A DNA stretch of 64,000 bases from Multivorans sp965116445 (GCA_965116445.1 OZ220688.1:3534001-3598000); one strand, 5' to 3'. Positions 7,687 through 16,329 are shown, counted from the first letter of the stretch. Translations and numbers: made by a program. Notes: generated by a model not told the origin, from the letters alone.

Positions 7687-8814
7687 CTACAGCCTGCGCG
7701 AGGAAGATGGCGAGACCCTGATTTTCAGGCCGTTCAGGTGTGAGTGGGGAAGGTGACCCTCGTGCTGCAGTCGACCGACGATGATGCCCGGCGCCATGGT
7801 CAAGTGTTCGGCGAACTCTCGCACTTCCGCCTTGCTGCCGCGAAAGCCCGCGACGAACTTGTGCCAACGACCCGGTGGCACAAGGAAGTCGGCCGCCCAC
7901 CTGTTCGCCTCATGCTCCCTCTGCTGGTACGGACTTCGGGTTTCGGACTGGCCTCCGGTTGACCGGCTGCCGCCATCTTCGACGAAGACTCGTTTCTTGG
8001 AGTGGAGGAGGACATGGGCTGCTTCATGGAAGAAGCTGAACCACAGATGGTCGTCTGTTCGGTGCCGAAGGCTCAACGCGATGACGGGCTTCCTCGGTGA
8101 GAGCCACCAAGTTGCGCCGCTGAGCGCCGTGCCAGGTAGGGGCTCGACTCGTGCCAAGGCGACGCCCGCGTCGTTGCAACTGCTTCTCGCCTTCGCCAGC
8201 GCCTCTTCTGGATCGTTGACCGTGAAGCTTCGGATGTCCTGAAGGGCCGTCAGGAACGCCTTGCGAGTGTAGTCGGCGCAGTCCTGTTTCTCTGCTTCGA
8301 TCTCACCCAGTCTGAGCCAAGTGGCGAGTGCCTCAGGCCTGCTCTCGAAGCTCCGCGAATGTCTGTAGGTGGCTTGCTCTGTCGACTGCCTCGCGTTCCA
8401 AGCCTCAACGGATGCCACGTTGAAGAACGCCAGCAGATTGGAGACAGTGTTGCGCGAGTTAGTTTGTGGCAAGTAGCCCCTCTTCGCCAGCTCCTTGACC
8501 GGGAAGGCCTTGGCCCATGCGGACTCGGCAGCCTGCGCCGAGGCCTCGGCCTCTCGTGCGGCGTAAAGCTGGTAGTCGCTCTCCATGCCGAGCCAGATGC
8601 TCGCGTCCAGTCCCAGCACCCTCTCGAACTCGATTGCGGTCTTGGGTTCGACAGGCGCCTTGCCCGCCAGGATCTCGCTGATCAGCTTTGGTGACCGGCC
8701 GCAGCGGCGTGCAAACTCGGCTTGAGAGAAGGCCCTGGCCTCGAGGTACTCCTCCAGCAGATGGCCGGGCGGAACTGCATGGTCGGGCCGGTAGGCGTTG
8801 GTTGCCGTGGCCAT
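7687..8814 (-). CDS. higA: HigA-type antitoxin with XRE helix-turn-helix and ImmA/IrrE-like metallopeptidase domain
   Basis: A 375-residue protein, much longer than a plain HigA (about 100 residues). Residues about 15-70 form an XRE-type helix-turn-helix (FSQAEFARRCGRSPKLISEIL). Residues about 240-330 hold a zinc-peptidase motif of the ImmA/IrrE (COG2856) type: HEAAH at 263-267 and a downstream REHEANRWAADFLVP with a candidate third ligand Glu. The start at 8814 is preceded by GGAGATAGAG. It lies 13 bp downstream of the HigB-like toxin gene in the same direction, the usual higBA order. The helix-turn-helix should bind the palindrome upstream of the toxin. Whether the peptidase is active or processes the antitoxin is unknown. 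Confidence 0.88.
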   Translation of the reverse strand: MATATNAYRPDHAVPPGHLLEEYLEARAFSQAEFARRCGRSPKLISEILAGKAPVEPKTAIEFERVLGLDASIWLGMESDYQLYAAREAEASAQAAESAWAKAFPVKELAKRGYLPQTNSRNTVSNLLAFFNVASVEAWNARQSTEQATYRHSRSFESRPEALATWLRLGEIEAEKQDCADYTRKAFLTALQDIRSFTVNDPEEALAKARSSCNDAGVALARVEPLPGTALSGATWWLSPRKPVIALSLRHRTDDHLWFSFFHEAAHVLLHSKKRVFVEDGGSRSTGGQSETRSPYQQREHEANRWAADFLVPPGRWHKFVAGFRGSKAEVREFAEHLTMAPGIIVGRLQHEGHLPHSHLNGLKIRVSPSSSRRL

Positions 8815-8827
8815 CTCTATCTCCAGT

Positions 8828-9160
8828 TCAGTGGTAGTCGGTGATCTCGAGGATTCTGATAGCGGTGACCTGCTCCGTCGCGATGCCACCGTCGGACCGT
8901 CGTGGAATCGGGTCGTGATTGGCCGTGAACACCAGCCGGTACGGGTGGCCCAAGTCGACGGCGAACGCGTTCTGACGGTCGCCTCGGAGCAGGTGTCGCC
9001 GCACTGGCGGCTTCGTTGGAACCAGGCTCAGGTTCTGGGCGTTCTTCAAGAGACTGAGGCGCACCGCAATCTTCTTGGCGAGCTTGCCGTACGCCCTCTG
9101 GAGCTGAGTGTGAGAGTTGCACGTCTTCTGCAGCCGCTTCGTCTTGAACGCGATCTCCAC
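8828..9160 (-). CDS. higB: HigB/RelE-family toxin
   Basis: A 110-residue RelE-superfamily protein with a GTG start. The pattern is that of HigB: an N-terminal helix rich in Lys/Arg (FKTKRLQKT), a central HLLRGDRQNAFAVDLGHPYRLVF stretch, and a C-terminal ILEITDYH. HigB-like toxins cleave mRNA on the ribosome. It is the first gene of a two-gene operon with the long HigA-type antitoxin and is preceded by a perfect palindrome at 9168-9188. The pair is a type II toxin-antitoxin module. Confidence 0.87.
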   Translation of the reverse strand: MEIAFKTKRLQKTCNSHTQLQRAYGKLAKKIAVRLSLLKNAQNLSLVPTKPPVRRHLLRGDRQNAFAVDLGHPYRLVFTANHDPIPRRSDGGIATEQVTAIRILEITDYH

Positions 9161-9167
9161 GGCTTCA

Positions 9168-9188
9168 GCGTTACCCGATGGGTAACGC
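9168..9188 (-). promoter_or_regulatory. palindromic operator of the higBA operon
   Basis: Arms GCGTTACCC and GGGTAACGC are separated by GAT, a perfect 9-bp inverted repeat ending 8 bp before the toxin start codon. Its position fits autoregulation by the HTH antitoxin. Confidence 0.7.
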
Positions 9189-9213
9189 TATGTGGGCATG
9201 TGGCTGCTGTCAA

Positions 9214-9246
9214 CCCCGGTTGAGGATGAGGTTCAATCAACCGGGG
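9214..9246. repeat. inverted repeat upstream of higBA
   Basis: CCCCGGTTGA (9214-9223) and TCAACCGGGG (9237-9246) form a perfect 10-bp inverted repeat with a 13-bp spacer. No T-run follows on either strand, so it looks more like a protein-binding site than a terminator. It could be a second operator or a promoter-proximal element of the toxin-antitoxin operon. Confidence 0.5.
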
Positions 9247-9304
9247 CTCGAACGACGAAGAGCGGCGCCAGAGGTATCCGTCCAGGTCGAGATATCGTCA
9301 GCGT

Positions 9305-9544
9305 ATGGGAGCGATCCGACGCGCGCTCGGTCTCGCTGCTCGCTGGCTCGAAGACGCCGGCATGGGCTTTGGCGTGGCCGTGTCGTCGGTGCGTAGATTC
9401 GTTGAGCGGTACTGGCCGGAATCCCTCATCGGGCAGGTCCTGACGGTCGTCGCCATGGTTCTGGCCTTGGCTCTTCTCGCGGCCGCACTTCGGCGCGCGG
9501 TCAGGCGCAGAAAGTCGCCGGCCTCTTGCGTACGGGAACACTGA
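9305..9544 (+). CDS. possible small membrane protein
   Basis: A 79-residue frame with one clear transmembrane segment (LIGQVLTVVAMVLALALLAAAL) followed by a basic RRAVRRRK tail, a topology typical of single-span inner-membrane proteins. No convincing ribosome-binding site precedes it and the high GC content makes such frames common by chance. The region 9189-9592 otherwise shows only an inverted repeat, so this is the best coding candidate there. No family is recognised. Confidence 0.35.
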   Translation: MGAIRRALGLAARWLEDAGMGFGVAVSSVRRFVERYWPESLIGQVLTVVAMVLALALLAAALRRAVRRRKSPASCVREH

Positions 9545-9592
9545 CGCCCCGAATGGGCCGATCTTCTCGCTGTCCTGCTGCCCGCCGACGGC

Positions 9593-10291
9593 TCAGTGGA
9601 TCTCCGCCGCCTCGCCCCAAGCGGCCTTCAGCTTGTCGATGCTGAAGTCGTCCTGCTTCGCGGCGTCGATGATCACGCGTTCGCGCCGGGCGATCAGATC
9701 GGCGGCCGCTTCGACCTGGTCGGCCACGTCGGCGGGGATCACGACGGCGCCGTGCTGGTCGGCGTGGATCAGGTCGCCGTCGGAAACCGCCATACCGGCG
9801 ACGGTCACCGGCTCGCCGTAGTCCACGACGTGGACGTGGGCGTGTGACGGTCCGATGCGGCCGGCGAGCAACTGGAATCCCTCCGCGACGTCGTCGAGGT
9901 CGCGGATGCTGCCGTCCGTGATCACGCCGAGGCAGCCCAGGCCCAGGTGGATGTTCGAGTTCACTTCGCCCCAGAACGCCCCGTAGCCGCGGGCGTGGTC
10001 GTCGAGGTCCTGGATCACGGTGATCGTGGGGCCTTCGCCGGCAGCCAGGTACTCGTAGTAGCCCACGGACGTCCGGCGGGCCTGCTTCGGGTCCGCCGTG
10101 TTCGGGTGCTGCGCACGGATGCGCGCGGTGCGGGCAAAGCCGACGATCGGCGGCAGCTCGGGCTTCGCGCAGACCAGCGGATCTACCGTGTAGCCGTGGC
10201 CGCGGCGTTTCGGCGCCACGACCTCCAGCGCGTTGCAGACGGTGGGAGTGTCGAGCGAACGGAGGGCGTCGAGGAGGGCTGTCGAAGTCAT
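9593..10291 (-). CDS. RraA-like family protein (aldolase/regulator fold)
   Basis: A 232-residue protein. The ATG at 10291 is chosen because upstream codons are a translation of the dispersed palindromic repeat. The RraA/HMG-aldolase signature is present: GCLGVITDGSIRD (about 119-131, with Arg130 and Asp131 at the positions that bind substrate and metal in aldolase members), AHVHVVDYGEPV and GDLIHADQHGAVVIP. Members are either 4-hydroxy-4-methyl-2-oxoglutarate/oxaloacetate aldolases or inhibitors of RNase E. The retained Arg-Asp and the catabolic surroundings favour an aldolase or lyase. Confidence 0.85.
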   Translation of the reverse strand: MTSTALLDALRSLDTPTVCNALEVVAPKRRGHGYTVDPLVCAKPELPPIVGFARTARIRAQHPNTADPKQARRTSVGYYEYLAAGEGPTITVIQDLDDHARGYGAFWGEVNSNIHLGLGCLGVITDGSIRDLDDVAEGFQLLAGRIGPSHAHVHVVDYGEPVTVAGMAVSDGDLIHADQHGAVVIPADVADQVEAAADLIARRERVIIDAAKQDDFSIDKLKAAWGEAAEIH

Positions 10292-10348
10292 GGCGCGGAT
10301 TCTAGCCCGCTCAGCGCCTGCGGGCGTGACCTGCGCCGGCGCTTCGCG

Positions 10349-10384
10349 CCGGATGCCGGCGGGGACGCCGGCGCACCCGGTGCC
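10349..10384 (-). repeat. 34-bp palindromic repeat copy
   Basis: Reads CCGGATGCCGGCGGGGACGC then CGGCGCACCCGGTGCC on the + strand, the complement of the 34-bp unit. It lies upstream of the RraA-like gene in the spacer to the next gene. A neighbouring GGCGC-TTC-GCGCC mini-hairpin abuts it. Confidence 0.75.
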
Positions 10385-10428
10385 TGCCAGGCGGGTGGGG
10401 TGCGACAGACCGGGCTGGCGGTCGTCGG

Positions 10429-10469
10429 TTGACAAGCCGAGGAGTGGAGATGTATGTTGACGCCGTCAA
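10429..10469 (+). promoter_or_regulatory. sigma-70-like promoter and short palindrome before the DUF5671 gene
   Basis: TTGACA (10429-10434) and TATGTT (10453-10458) are spaced by 18 bp. The -10 overlaps the palindrome TTGAC-GCC-GTCAA (10457-10469). The arrangement could be a promoter with an operator at the start site. Confidence 0.45.
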
Positions 10470-10487
10470 CAACGCCGAGGAGACGCC

Positions 10488-11579
10488 GTGAATGAGGAAC
10501 TGAGCCGTTTCGTTCGAGAAGCCCTGGCGCGGGGCGCAAGCCGCGACGAGATCAGGGAGGCGCTGGCCGACGCGAGCTGGCGGCAGGCGGATATCGACAA
10601 GGCGCTCGGCGCCTGGGTCGACCGCGACTTCGTGGCGCCGGTCCCACGGCCGCGGCCGTACCTGGGCGCGCGGGAGGCGTTCCTCTACATCGTGCTGTTC
10701 GCGGCCCTGTACGCGGCGGCGATCAGCTTCGGCAACGTGACCTTCGTGCTGATCAACCGGGCCTTCGCGGACGTTGCCTTCACGCCGCCGGCCGCGGCCT
10801 CGGCGGAGATGTTGCGCTGGGGGCTGGCCTACCTCGTCATCTCCTTCCCGGCGTTCCTGCTCGTCCAGCGGCTGGTGCGGCGCACGCTGCGAAGCGATCC
10901 GGATCTCCGCTCGTCGAGGATCAGGAAGTGGCTTACGTACCTGACCCTGTTCGTCGCGGCGGGCGTTCTGGCCGGGGACCTGATCGCCCTGGTCTTCTTC
11001 GGCCTGGGCGGCGAACTGGCCGTGCGGTTCCTGCTGAAGGTCGCGGTCGTTGCCGTGATCGCGGGCAGCGTCTTCGGCTACTACTTCTGGGACCTGCGAC
11101 AGGATGACGTCGAGACGGCCGAGGGCGGCCGGACGCCCAGGCTGCCCGCGATCTTCGCCGGAGCGTCCGGGGTCGCCGTCGTCGTTGCGGTGGTCATGGG
11201 ACTGGTGGTCGTCGGATCACCGGGCGAAGCGCGGGAGCGTGGCCTCGATGTGGTGCGCGTGAGCAACCTGCGGGACGTCGTCCGGGGCGTGGATGTCTAC
11301 TGGGAGAGGAGCGGTTCCCTGCCCGCGAGTCTGGAAGCGCTCAGCAGCGAGCGCGACATCGACATCGTGTCGATCGTCGATCCACAGACCCGGGCGCCCT
11401 ACGCCTTCCGGACCACGGGGGAGAAGGCGTACGAACTCTGCGCGACGTTCAGCCTCGACGCGCCGACCGACCAGGCGTCCCTGCGGACGTACCCGTACCG
11501 GGAGCGCTTCTGGCGGCATCAGGCGGGGTACTACTGCTTCGACCTCGAGGCGATCGAGCCCGACGCGCGGACCTGGTAA
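10488..11579 (+). CDS. DUF5671-containing integral membrane protein
   Basis: A 363-residue protein starting at GTG 10488 behind GAGGAGACGCC. Residues 1-45 look like a small soluble helical domain (FVREALARGASRDEIREAL). A DUF5671-type membrane region starts at YLGAREAFLYIVLFAALYAAAISFG, with about five transmembrane segments to residue 245. A C-terminal soluble domain of about 110 residues contains two Cys and a segment (IVDPQTRAPYAFRTTGEKAYELCATF) resembling the periplasmic tails seen with this DUF. The function of the family is unknown. Confidence 0.82.
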   Translation: MNEELSRFVREALARGASRDEIREALADASWRQADIDKALGAWVDRDFVAPVPRPRPYLGAREAFLYIVLFAALYAAAISFGNVTFVLINRAFADVAFTPPAAASAEMLRWGLAYLVISFPAFLLVQRLVRRTLRSDPDLRSSRIRKWLTYLTLFVAAGVLAGDLIALVFFGLGGELAVRFLLKVAVVAVIAGSVFGYYFWDLRQDDVETAEGGRTPRLPAIFAGASGVAVVVAVVMGLVVVGSPGEARERGLDVVRVSNLRDVVRGVDVYWERSGSLPASLEALSSERDIDIVSIVDPQTRAPYAFRTTGEKAYELCATFSLDAPTDQASLRTYPYRERFWRHQAGYYCFDLEAIEPDARTW

Positions 11580-11608
11580 GCGGTGGCGGAGAACGCGGGC
11601 CATTCTCG

Positions 11609-11646
11609 CCGGAAGCCGGCGGGAACCCGGGTGGCGCACCCAGTGG
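11609..11646 (-). repeat. variant of the palindromic repeat next to the nitronate monooxygenase stop
   Basis: CCGGAAGCCGGCGGGAACCC then GGGTGGCGCACCCAGTGG. It differs from the 34-bp unit in the loop region, resembles the first part of the composite repeats at 42.9 kb, and sits directly against the stop codon of the minus-strand gene. Confidence 0.6.
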
Positions 11647-12813
11647 TTACACGGCGACCTGGAGCTGGACCCGCTCGGACAGCCGCGCGCCCAGGAGGTG
11701 CGAGGCGTCCGCGACCATCTCGTGGAGGATCTCGGCGGCCGGCCGGGTCTTCGTCAGCATGCCCGACGTCTGACCGGCGGCGTTCATCAGCAGGTCGTCC
11801 CTGCCGGCGGTGCGGATGGAGTGGAGCAGGTCGCGCGTGAGCACGCCCTGGAGCCCCATCGGGAGGGCCCGGATGCCGCTCTGCTCCCAGGACTCGATCA
11901 GCGGGTTCGTGATGTTGCGCATCGTCTTGCCGCTGTAGAGCCTGGTCACGACCGTGTCTTCGGTCGATGCATCGATGATGCGTTCCTTCTGCAGTGCGGG
12001 CTGGTTCGCCTCGTCGGAAACCAGGAAGGCGGTGCCGCACCAGCCGCCGATCGCGCCGGCGGCGATGACCGCGGCCAGCCCCCGGCCATCGGCGACGCCG
12101 CCCGCCGCAACAACCGGAACGGGCGCGACTGCGTCCATGACCTGGGGCAGAAGCGCCAACGTGCCGATCTTGCCGGTGTGGCCGCCGGCCTCCGTGCCCT
12201 GGGCGACGACGATGTCGGCACCGCCGTCGGCCACCCGGCGCGCGGCGCGGGCGTTGCCGACCAGAGAGACGATCTTGATGCCGGCGTCCTTGAGCGCTCT
12301 CGAGAAGGGCGCCGGGGAACCGAGACCGGAGGCGAACACGGGCACCTTCTCCTCCAGCAGGACCTCCATCTGGGCGCCGGCGTAGCTCTTGCCCTCGGGA
12401 ACTGCCCAACTCGGCTCCGGGGGAGGCGCCTCGATCCACTCGATACCCAAGTGCTCGGCCATCTTCCTGAGCGCGTCGCGGGTCTTCTCCGGCACCAGGT
12501 CGCGGGTCGGCACCGTGGCCGAGGTCGGCCCGCTGCCCGCCTTCTCCAGGAAGTTCGACGCGAGCAGGAGGTCGACCCCGAACGGCTTGTCCGTTTTCGC
12601 CCGGACCTTGCGGATCTCGGCCCGCAGGTCCTCGGGGCTGTAGGCGACGCCTCCGATCACGCCCAGGCCGCCGGCCTCGGAAACGGCTGCCACGAGTTCG
12701 GCCTTGGCGACGGGTTCCGCGCCGCCCGCCACCGGGCCCATGCCGGCGGAAAAGACGGGATACTCGATACCCAGCATGTCGCAGAGTTCGGTGCGAAGGT
12801 AGGGACGGGACAT
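11647..12813 (-). CDS. nitronate monooxygenase family protein
   Basis: A 388-residue FMN-dependent TIM-barrel protein of the nitronate monooxygenase/2-nitropropane dioxygenase family. Visible features are an N-terminal LGIEYPVFSAGMGPVAGG strand, GLGVIGGVAYSPEDLRAEI, the AQGTEAGGHTGKIGT motif carrying the His associated with the active site, PVVAAGGVADGRGLAAVIAAGAIG (phosphate binding of FMN), and GTAFLVSDEA. These enzymes oxidise alkyl nitronates, while some members act as enoyl reductases. It is a single gene with its own spacer. The substrate cannot be predicted. Confidence 0.87.
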   Translation of the reverse strand: MSRPYLRTELCDMLGIEYPVFSAGMGPVAGGAEPVAKAELVAAVSEAGGLGVIGGVAYSPEDLRAEIRKVRAKTDKPFGVDLLLASNFLEKAGSGPTSATVPTRDLVPEKTRDALRKMAEHLGIEWIEAPPPEPSWAVPEGKSYAGAQMEVLLEEKVPVFASGLGSPAPFSRALKDAGIKIVSLVGNARAARRVADGGADIVVAQGTEAGGHTGKIGTLALLPQVMDAVAPVPVVAAGGVADGRGLAAVIAAGAIGGWCGTAFLVSDEANQPALQKERIIDASTEDTVVTRLYSGKTMRNITNPLIESWEQSGIRALPMGLQGVLTRDLLHSIRTAGRDDLLMNAAGQTSGMLTKTRPAAEILHEMVADASHLLGARLSERVQLQVAV

Positions 12814-12936
12814 GGCGGCTCCTCTTTGGGCTCGTCGACCTGCGGCTCGCCTGAGGGGTCGCGGTCGGGTTCGTCTAGGCGTATCGGTCTTCGGCGTCGG
12901 TTTTCGGGCCGTGAGTATACGCGTGCAGCAGTCGCT

Positions 12937-13500
12937 TCAAAGCAGGTCCAGTTGGGGAATGCGGAGCTCGTTCGCCACGGCCTGTTCCACCGTGTCCAGC
13001 CACCCGTCGCGCTGTTCGGGGTGCAGGGCCAGGACCGGGATCTTTCGATCCTTCAGTTCGTTCCAGAGCCGGTCATCGATCTGCTGCCGGAAGGCGGGGT
13101 CGGTAGCGCGGATGCCGTCGGCCTGAGCCTCGCTGCCACGCAGGATGGGTACGTAGATCTTCAAGTCGTACGTCGCGCACCAGGACTCGATCAACGGTTC
13201 GAGCGGTGGCTGGCGGCCCCTGGCGAACAGCAGGTAAACGTAGTTGTCGAGCACACTCCGGTCGCAGATCACGACGGGCGCGCGCGCTTCCGCCACGAGT
13301 TCGTCGGCGATCTGGGAGTGAAGAATCCAGGACTGCGCTTCCAGGGTCGTTCCCTCGTTGAGCGGCAACGGGCAACGTCGCGCCACCTCGACGACGACGT
13401 CGAGGTTGATGTCGCGGCGTTTCAGGCGCGCGGCGAGACCGTAGGCGAGGGTTGTCTTGCCGACGCCGTGGGTGCCGATGAAGGCGATCTTGAAGGGCAT
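12937..13500 (-). CDS. P-loop kinase/ATPase (NadR-like AAA family)
   Basis: A 187-residue P-loop protein. The Walker A GTHGVGKTT is at about 9-17, an ICDRSVLDN segment (about 78-87) resembles the Walker B/substrate site of nucleoside kinases, and a C-terminal region contains LALHPEQRDGWLDTVEQAV. The overall pattern fits the AAA_28/NadR-type kinase-like family, which phosphorylates small molecules. It is divergent from the DUF3604 lipoprotein gene with a 52-bp gap. The specific substrate is not evident. Confidence 0.75.
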   Translation of the reverse strand: MPFKIAFIGTHGVGKTTLAYGLAARLKRRDINLDVVVEVARRCPLPLNEGTTLEAQSWILHSQIADELVAEARAPVVICDRSVLDNYVYLLFARGRQPPLEPLIESWCATYDLKIYVPILRGSEAQADGIRATDPAFRQQIDDRLWNELKDRKIPVLALHPEQRDGWLDTVEQAVANELRIPQLDLL

Positions 13501-13552
13501 TTGACAGGGGCCAGACTACAGCCGTTCCCGTGGTCGTGAGAGGATCTCCCGG

Positions 13553-15604
13553 GTGCGCGCATTCGGATTCGCCATTGCCCTGGTCCTTGCGGTCGCGGCG
13601 TGTGGGCCGGCGCCGGATGAGGCCTCGGGCGCTGACTGGCCTGACCGGTCGCCCCGGTTCGAAATCGTCGAGGAGTTGCGCGCCGATCTCTCGAGGCCAC
13701 GGGCCGCGGCGGACGGCGGCGGCACCGCCTTGGTCGAGGAGCTCGGTGGGCCTGCGGTCGCGGGCCGGCCGGGGACGTGGCGCGTCGTCTATCGGGCGGG
13801 GCCACTGGGAATCGCGGTCGGCGGCGCCGTGTATCTCCAGGTGTCGCCCTTCTGGGGCTGGAGCACGCCTCAGGCCGAGCGCGAAGATGCTCTCGGCTAC
13901 ACGAAAATTGCCACGGATGCCGAAGGCGTCGATCTCTCGGCTGAGACCCTCGATCAGCAGTTGCTGGCTGTCCAGGTCGGCGGCCGTCGTCTGCGGGACG
14001 GGGAGCGGATCGAGATCACGTACGGCGTAGGGCCGGCGGGCGCCTTGGCGGACCGGTATGCCGAGCGGGACTCAAGGTTCTGGGTGGCCGTCGACGGCGA
14101 CGGCGATGGCGTGCGGGAGCTGATCTCGGAGTCCCCCGCGGTCGACGTGTTGCCCGGGCCGGCAGCGCGACTGTTGTTGCACCTGCCGTCGACGGCGGGG
14201 CCGGGCGAGTCGGTCGACCTGGTCGCGGCCCTGGTCGATGCGGCGGGCAACGGCTGGCCCGAGTTTCGCGGCACGTTCGAACTGCGGCTGCCTGCGGGCG
14301 TTGGCCTGGACGACGGCCGCGACAGGCCAGCCGGCGACGGCGCTTCCCGGCCGGTCGTCTCCCTGCCGTGGAGCGAAGAGGACCGCGGCCACCTCGTCGT
14401 CCCGCTCCGGCTCTCCGCCGATTCCGGCGGCGTCGTGCGGGTAGAGGGAAGAGCGGACGGTGCCGGGTCGCCTTCCGGCTTCGAGGCGGAGAGCAATCCG
14501 CTCGTCGTCTCACCGGCCGGCCGGCGCATCCTCTGGGCGGACCTCCAGAATCACTCCGGTCTCTCGGACGGCTCCGGGGCCCCGGACGACCTCCTGCGGT
14601 ACGCCCGCGAGATCGCGGCCCTGGACGCGGCGGCGGTGACCGACCACGACCACTGGGGCATGCGCTTCATGGACCGCGAACCGGCGATCTGGCGGCGGAC
14701 GCTTGACGCGGTCGATCGCCTGCACGATCCCGGTCGCTTCGTGGCGCTTGCGGGATACGAGTGGACGAACTGGGTCGAGGGTCACCGGCACGTCGTCTTC
14801 TTCGAACCGACCACCGAGGCGGCGGCCGGACTGCTCCTGAGTTCGATCGACGAGAGTTACGACGAGGCGCACGAGCTGTGGGCGGGGCTTGACGGGGTTC
14901 GCGCACTGACTTTCGCCCACCATTCGGCCGGCGATCCGATCCCCACGGACTGGTCGCAGGGGCCTCCGCCCGGACTGGAGCCGGTCACCGAGATCGTCTC
15001 GGTCCACGGGTCGAGCGAGTCGGCGGACTCACCCGGCGTGGTGGTCCGGGGCGCCGTCGAGGGCAACTACGTGCGCGATGCGCTCGACCGTGGTTACCGG
15101 CTGGGATTCGTCGGCTCGAGCGACGGCCATGATGGCCATCCCGGTCTCGCACACCTCGCGTCGCCCAGCGGCGGGGTGGCGGCGATCCTCGCCGACGACG
15201 CGACGCGGGAAGGGATCTACGAGGCGCTACGGGCTCGCCGAACGTACGCGACGAACGGTCCGCGGATCGTGGTGCGCGCGAGCTACGCCGGCTGGCCGAT
15301 CGGCGCCGACATCCCGGCCGCCGCGGCAGCCGCCGGTGAAGTGGGGCCGATTGCCGGCGTGCCGGAAGGAACGCTGGTCGTGCGGGCGGTGGCACCGGCC
15401 GAGATTGCCCGGATCGACGTGATCAGCCGCCAGAGTGCGACCGGCGCCGGCGCGATCGCGGGCGAAGCCCTGTGCCCGGAACGGGAGCGCGAGTGCAGCC
15501 TGACGGTCACACTGCCCGCCTTCCGGTCGGGCGGTTACCTCTACCTGCGCGTCGTCCAGACTGACGGCGGCGCCGCCTGGACGAGCCCGTTCTTCTTCGA
15601 GTAG
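13553..15604 (+). CDS. DUF3604 / PHP-like metal-dependent hydrolase, lipoprotein
   Basis: A 683-residue protein starting at GTG 13553 behind AGAGGATC, with a signal peptide ending in a lipobox (LAVAAC). Residues about 20-320 form beta-rich N-terminal domains. The C-terminal half carries DUF3604 features: LWADLQNHSGLSDGSG, AAAVTDHDHWGMRF, LAGYEWTNW, TFAHHSAG and GFVGSSDGHDGHPG, giving several His/Asp ligands as in PHP phosphoesterases. DUF3604 proteins are widespread exported predicted hydrolases; their substrate is not established. It is convergent with the DUF4399 gene, sharing a hairpin across the two stops. Confidence 0.83.
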   Translation: MRAFGFAIALVLAVAACGPAPDEASGADWPDRSPRFEIVEELRADLSRPRAAADGGGTALVEELGGPAVAGRPGTWRVVYRAGPLGIAVGGAVYLQVSPFWGWSTPQAEREDALGYTKIATDAEGVDLSAETLDQQLLAVQVGGRRLRDGERIEITYGVGPAGALADRYAERDSRFWVAVDGDGDGVRELISESPAVDVLPGPAARLLLHLPSTAGPGESVDLVAALVDAAGNGWPEFRGTFELRLPAGVGLDDGRDRPAGDGASRPVVSLPWSEEDRGHLVVPLRLSADSGGVVRVEGRADGAGSPSGFEAESNPLVVSPAGRRILWADLQNHSGLSDGSGAPDDLLRYAREIAALDAAAVTDHDHWGMRFMDREPAIWRRTLDAVDRLHDPGRFVALAGYEWTNWVEGHRHVVFFEPTTEAAAGLLLSSIDESYDEAHELWAGLDGVRALTFAHHSAGDPIPTDWSQGPPPGLEPVTEIVSVHGSSESADSPGVVVRGAVEGNYVRDALDRGYRLGFVGSSDGHDGHPGLAHLASPSGGVAAILADDATREGIYEALRARRTYATNGPRIVVRASYAGWPIGADIPAAAAAAGEVGPIAGVPEGTLVVRAVAPAEIARIDVISRQSATGAGAIAGEALCPERERECSLTVTLPAFRSGGYLYLRVVQTDGGAAWTSPFFFE

Positions 15605-15616
15605 CGGGGCTACTCG
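15598..15616. terminator. hairpin at convergent gene ends
   Basis: CGAGTAGC-GGG-GCTACTCG covers the stop codons of both converging genes. The stem is 8 bp and perfect, but no T-run follows, so it is only a possible bidirectional terminator. Confidence 0.4.
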
Positions 15617-16134
15617 GCCGCCGCTTCCTCTTCCTCCACGTGCACCATGATGTACTGCGAAAGACCGGGCTCGTCGAGCGTGCGGTGCTCGCCATCGCCG
15701 ATCTGCAGGCAGAGATAGTGCTCGCCGGGGCCCAGCTCAAGTTCGATCGAGTCCGAGCCGTCGCCGAAGTGGATCCACGGGTCGGCGGTCGGGATCACGA
15801 TGCCGGGCTCCAGGCACTCGCCGTCGATCGCGATGTGGTAGTGGCCGGCGCCCTCGTTGATCGCGCCGTCGCCTACCGGTTCGATGATGAAGTTCTCGGC
15901 CGCGAACCGCAGGTTGACCAGGCTCGGGATCGTGGCGTGGTTCTCCAGCCCCACGAAGTAGACCCGCGGCGCACCGTTGTCGGCCGCTTCTTCGGCGTGA
16001 TCCATGTCACCTTCCGCGTGGTCGTGGTCCGCGTGGTCCTCGCCGGATTCCGCGGCGCAGCCGGCGAAGAAGAGCAGCAGCGCGGCTGCCGCCACGACGA
16101 GGATCGAACGGTTCTTGGCGAGATCGAGGAGCAT
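15610..16134 (-). CDS. DUF4399-containing lipoprotein, His/Asp-rich linker
   Basis: A 174-residue lipoprotein: hydrophobic segment then lipobox (LFFAGC), a His/Asp/Glu-rich linker (HADHDHAEGDMDHAEEA, a possible metal-binding stretch), and a DUF4399-like domain with VYFVGLENHATIPSLVNLRFAAEN and GHYHIAIDG. The domain is an Ig-like fold found in exported proteins, function unknown. The His-rich linker could bind Zn, Cu or Ni, which is inference from composition. Confidence 0.8.
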   Translation of the reverse strand: MLLDLAKNRSILVVAAAALLLFFAGCAAESGEDHADHDHAEGDMDHAEEAADNGAPRVYFVGLENHATIPSLVNLRFAAENFIIEPVGDGAINEGAGHYHIAIDGECLEPGIVIPTADPWIHFGDGSDSIELELGPGEHYLCLQIGDGEHRTLDEPGLSQYIMVHVEEEEAAAE

Positions 16135-16329
16135 GTCGGGTGCCTCCGTCGGAAGACCGGGCCGGGGCCCGGGGAGTGACGATTCGGTGAAGGCGAGACG
16201 TTAGCACGCTGGCGTGTGAAGGTACGGTGAGGAACGTGCGTGTTCCGCTCCCCGGTCGAGCGGTCCCGGCGCTTGGGGGACCCGCCGGGCTTGCCGATCC
16301 GGGGCCGGTCGGCTAGATTCCCTTTCGCC

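Noticed and set aside
9189..9592. tRNA-like sequence around GGTTCAATC (9230-9238)
   Set aside because: No cloverleaf can be drawn; the similarity is limited to a T-arm-like string that is part of an inverted repeat.
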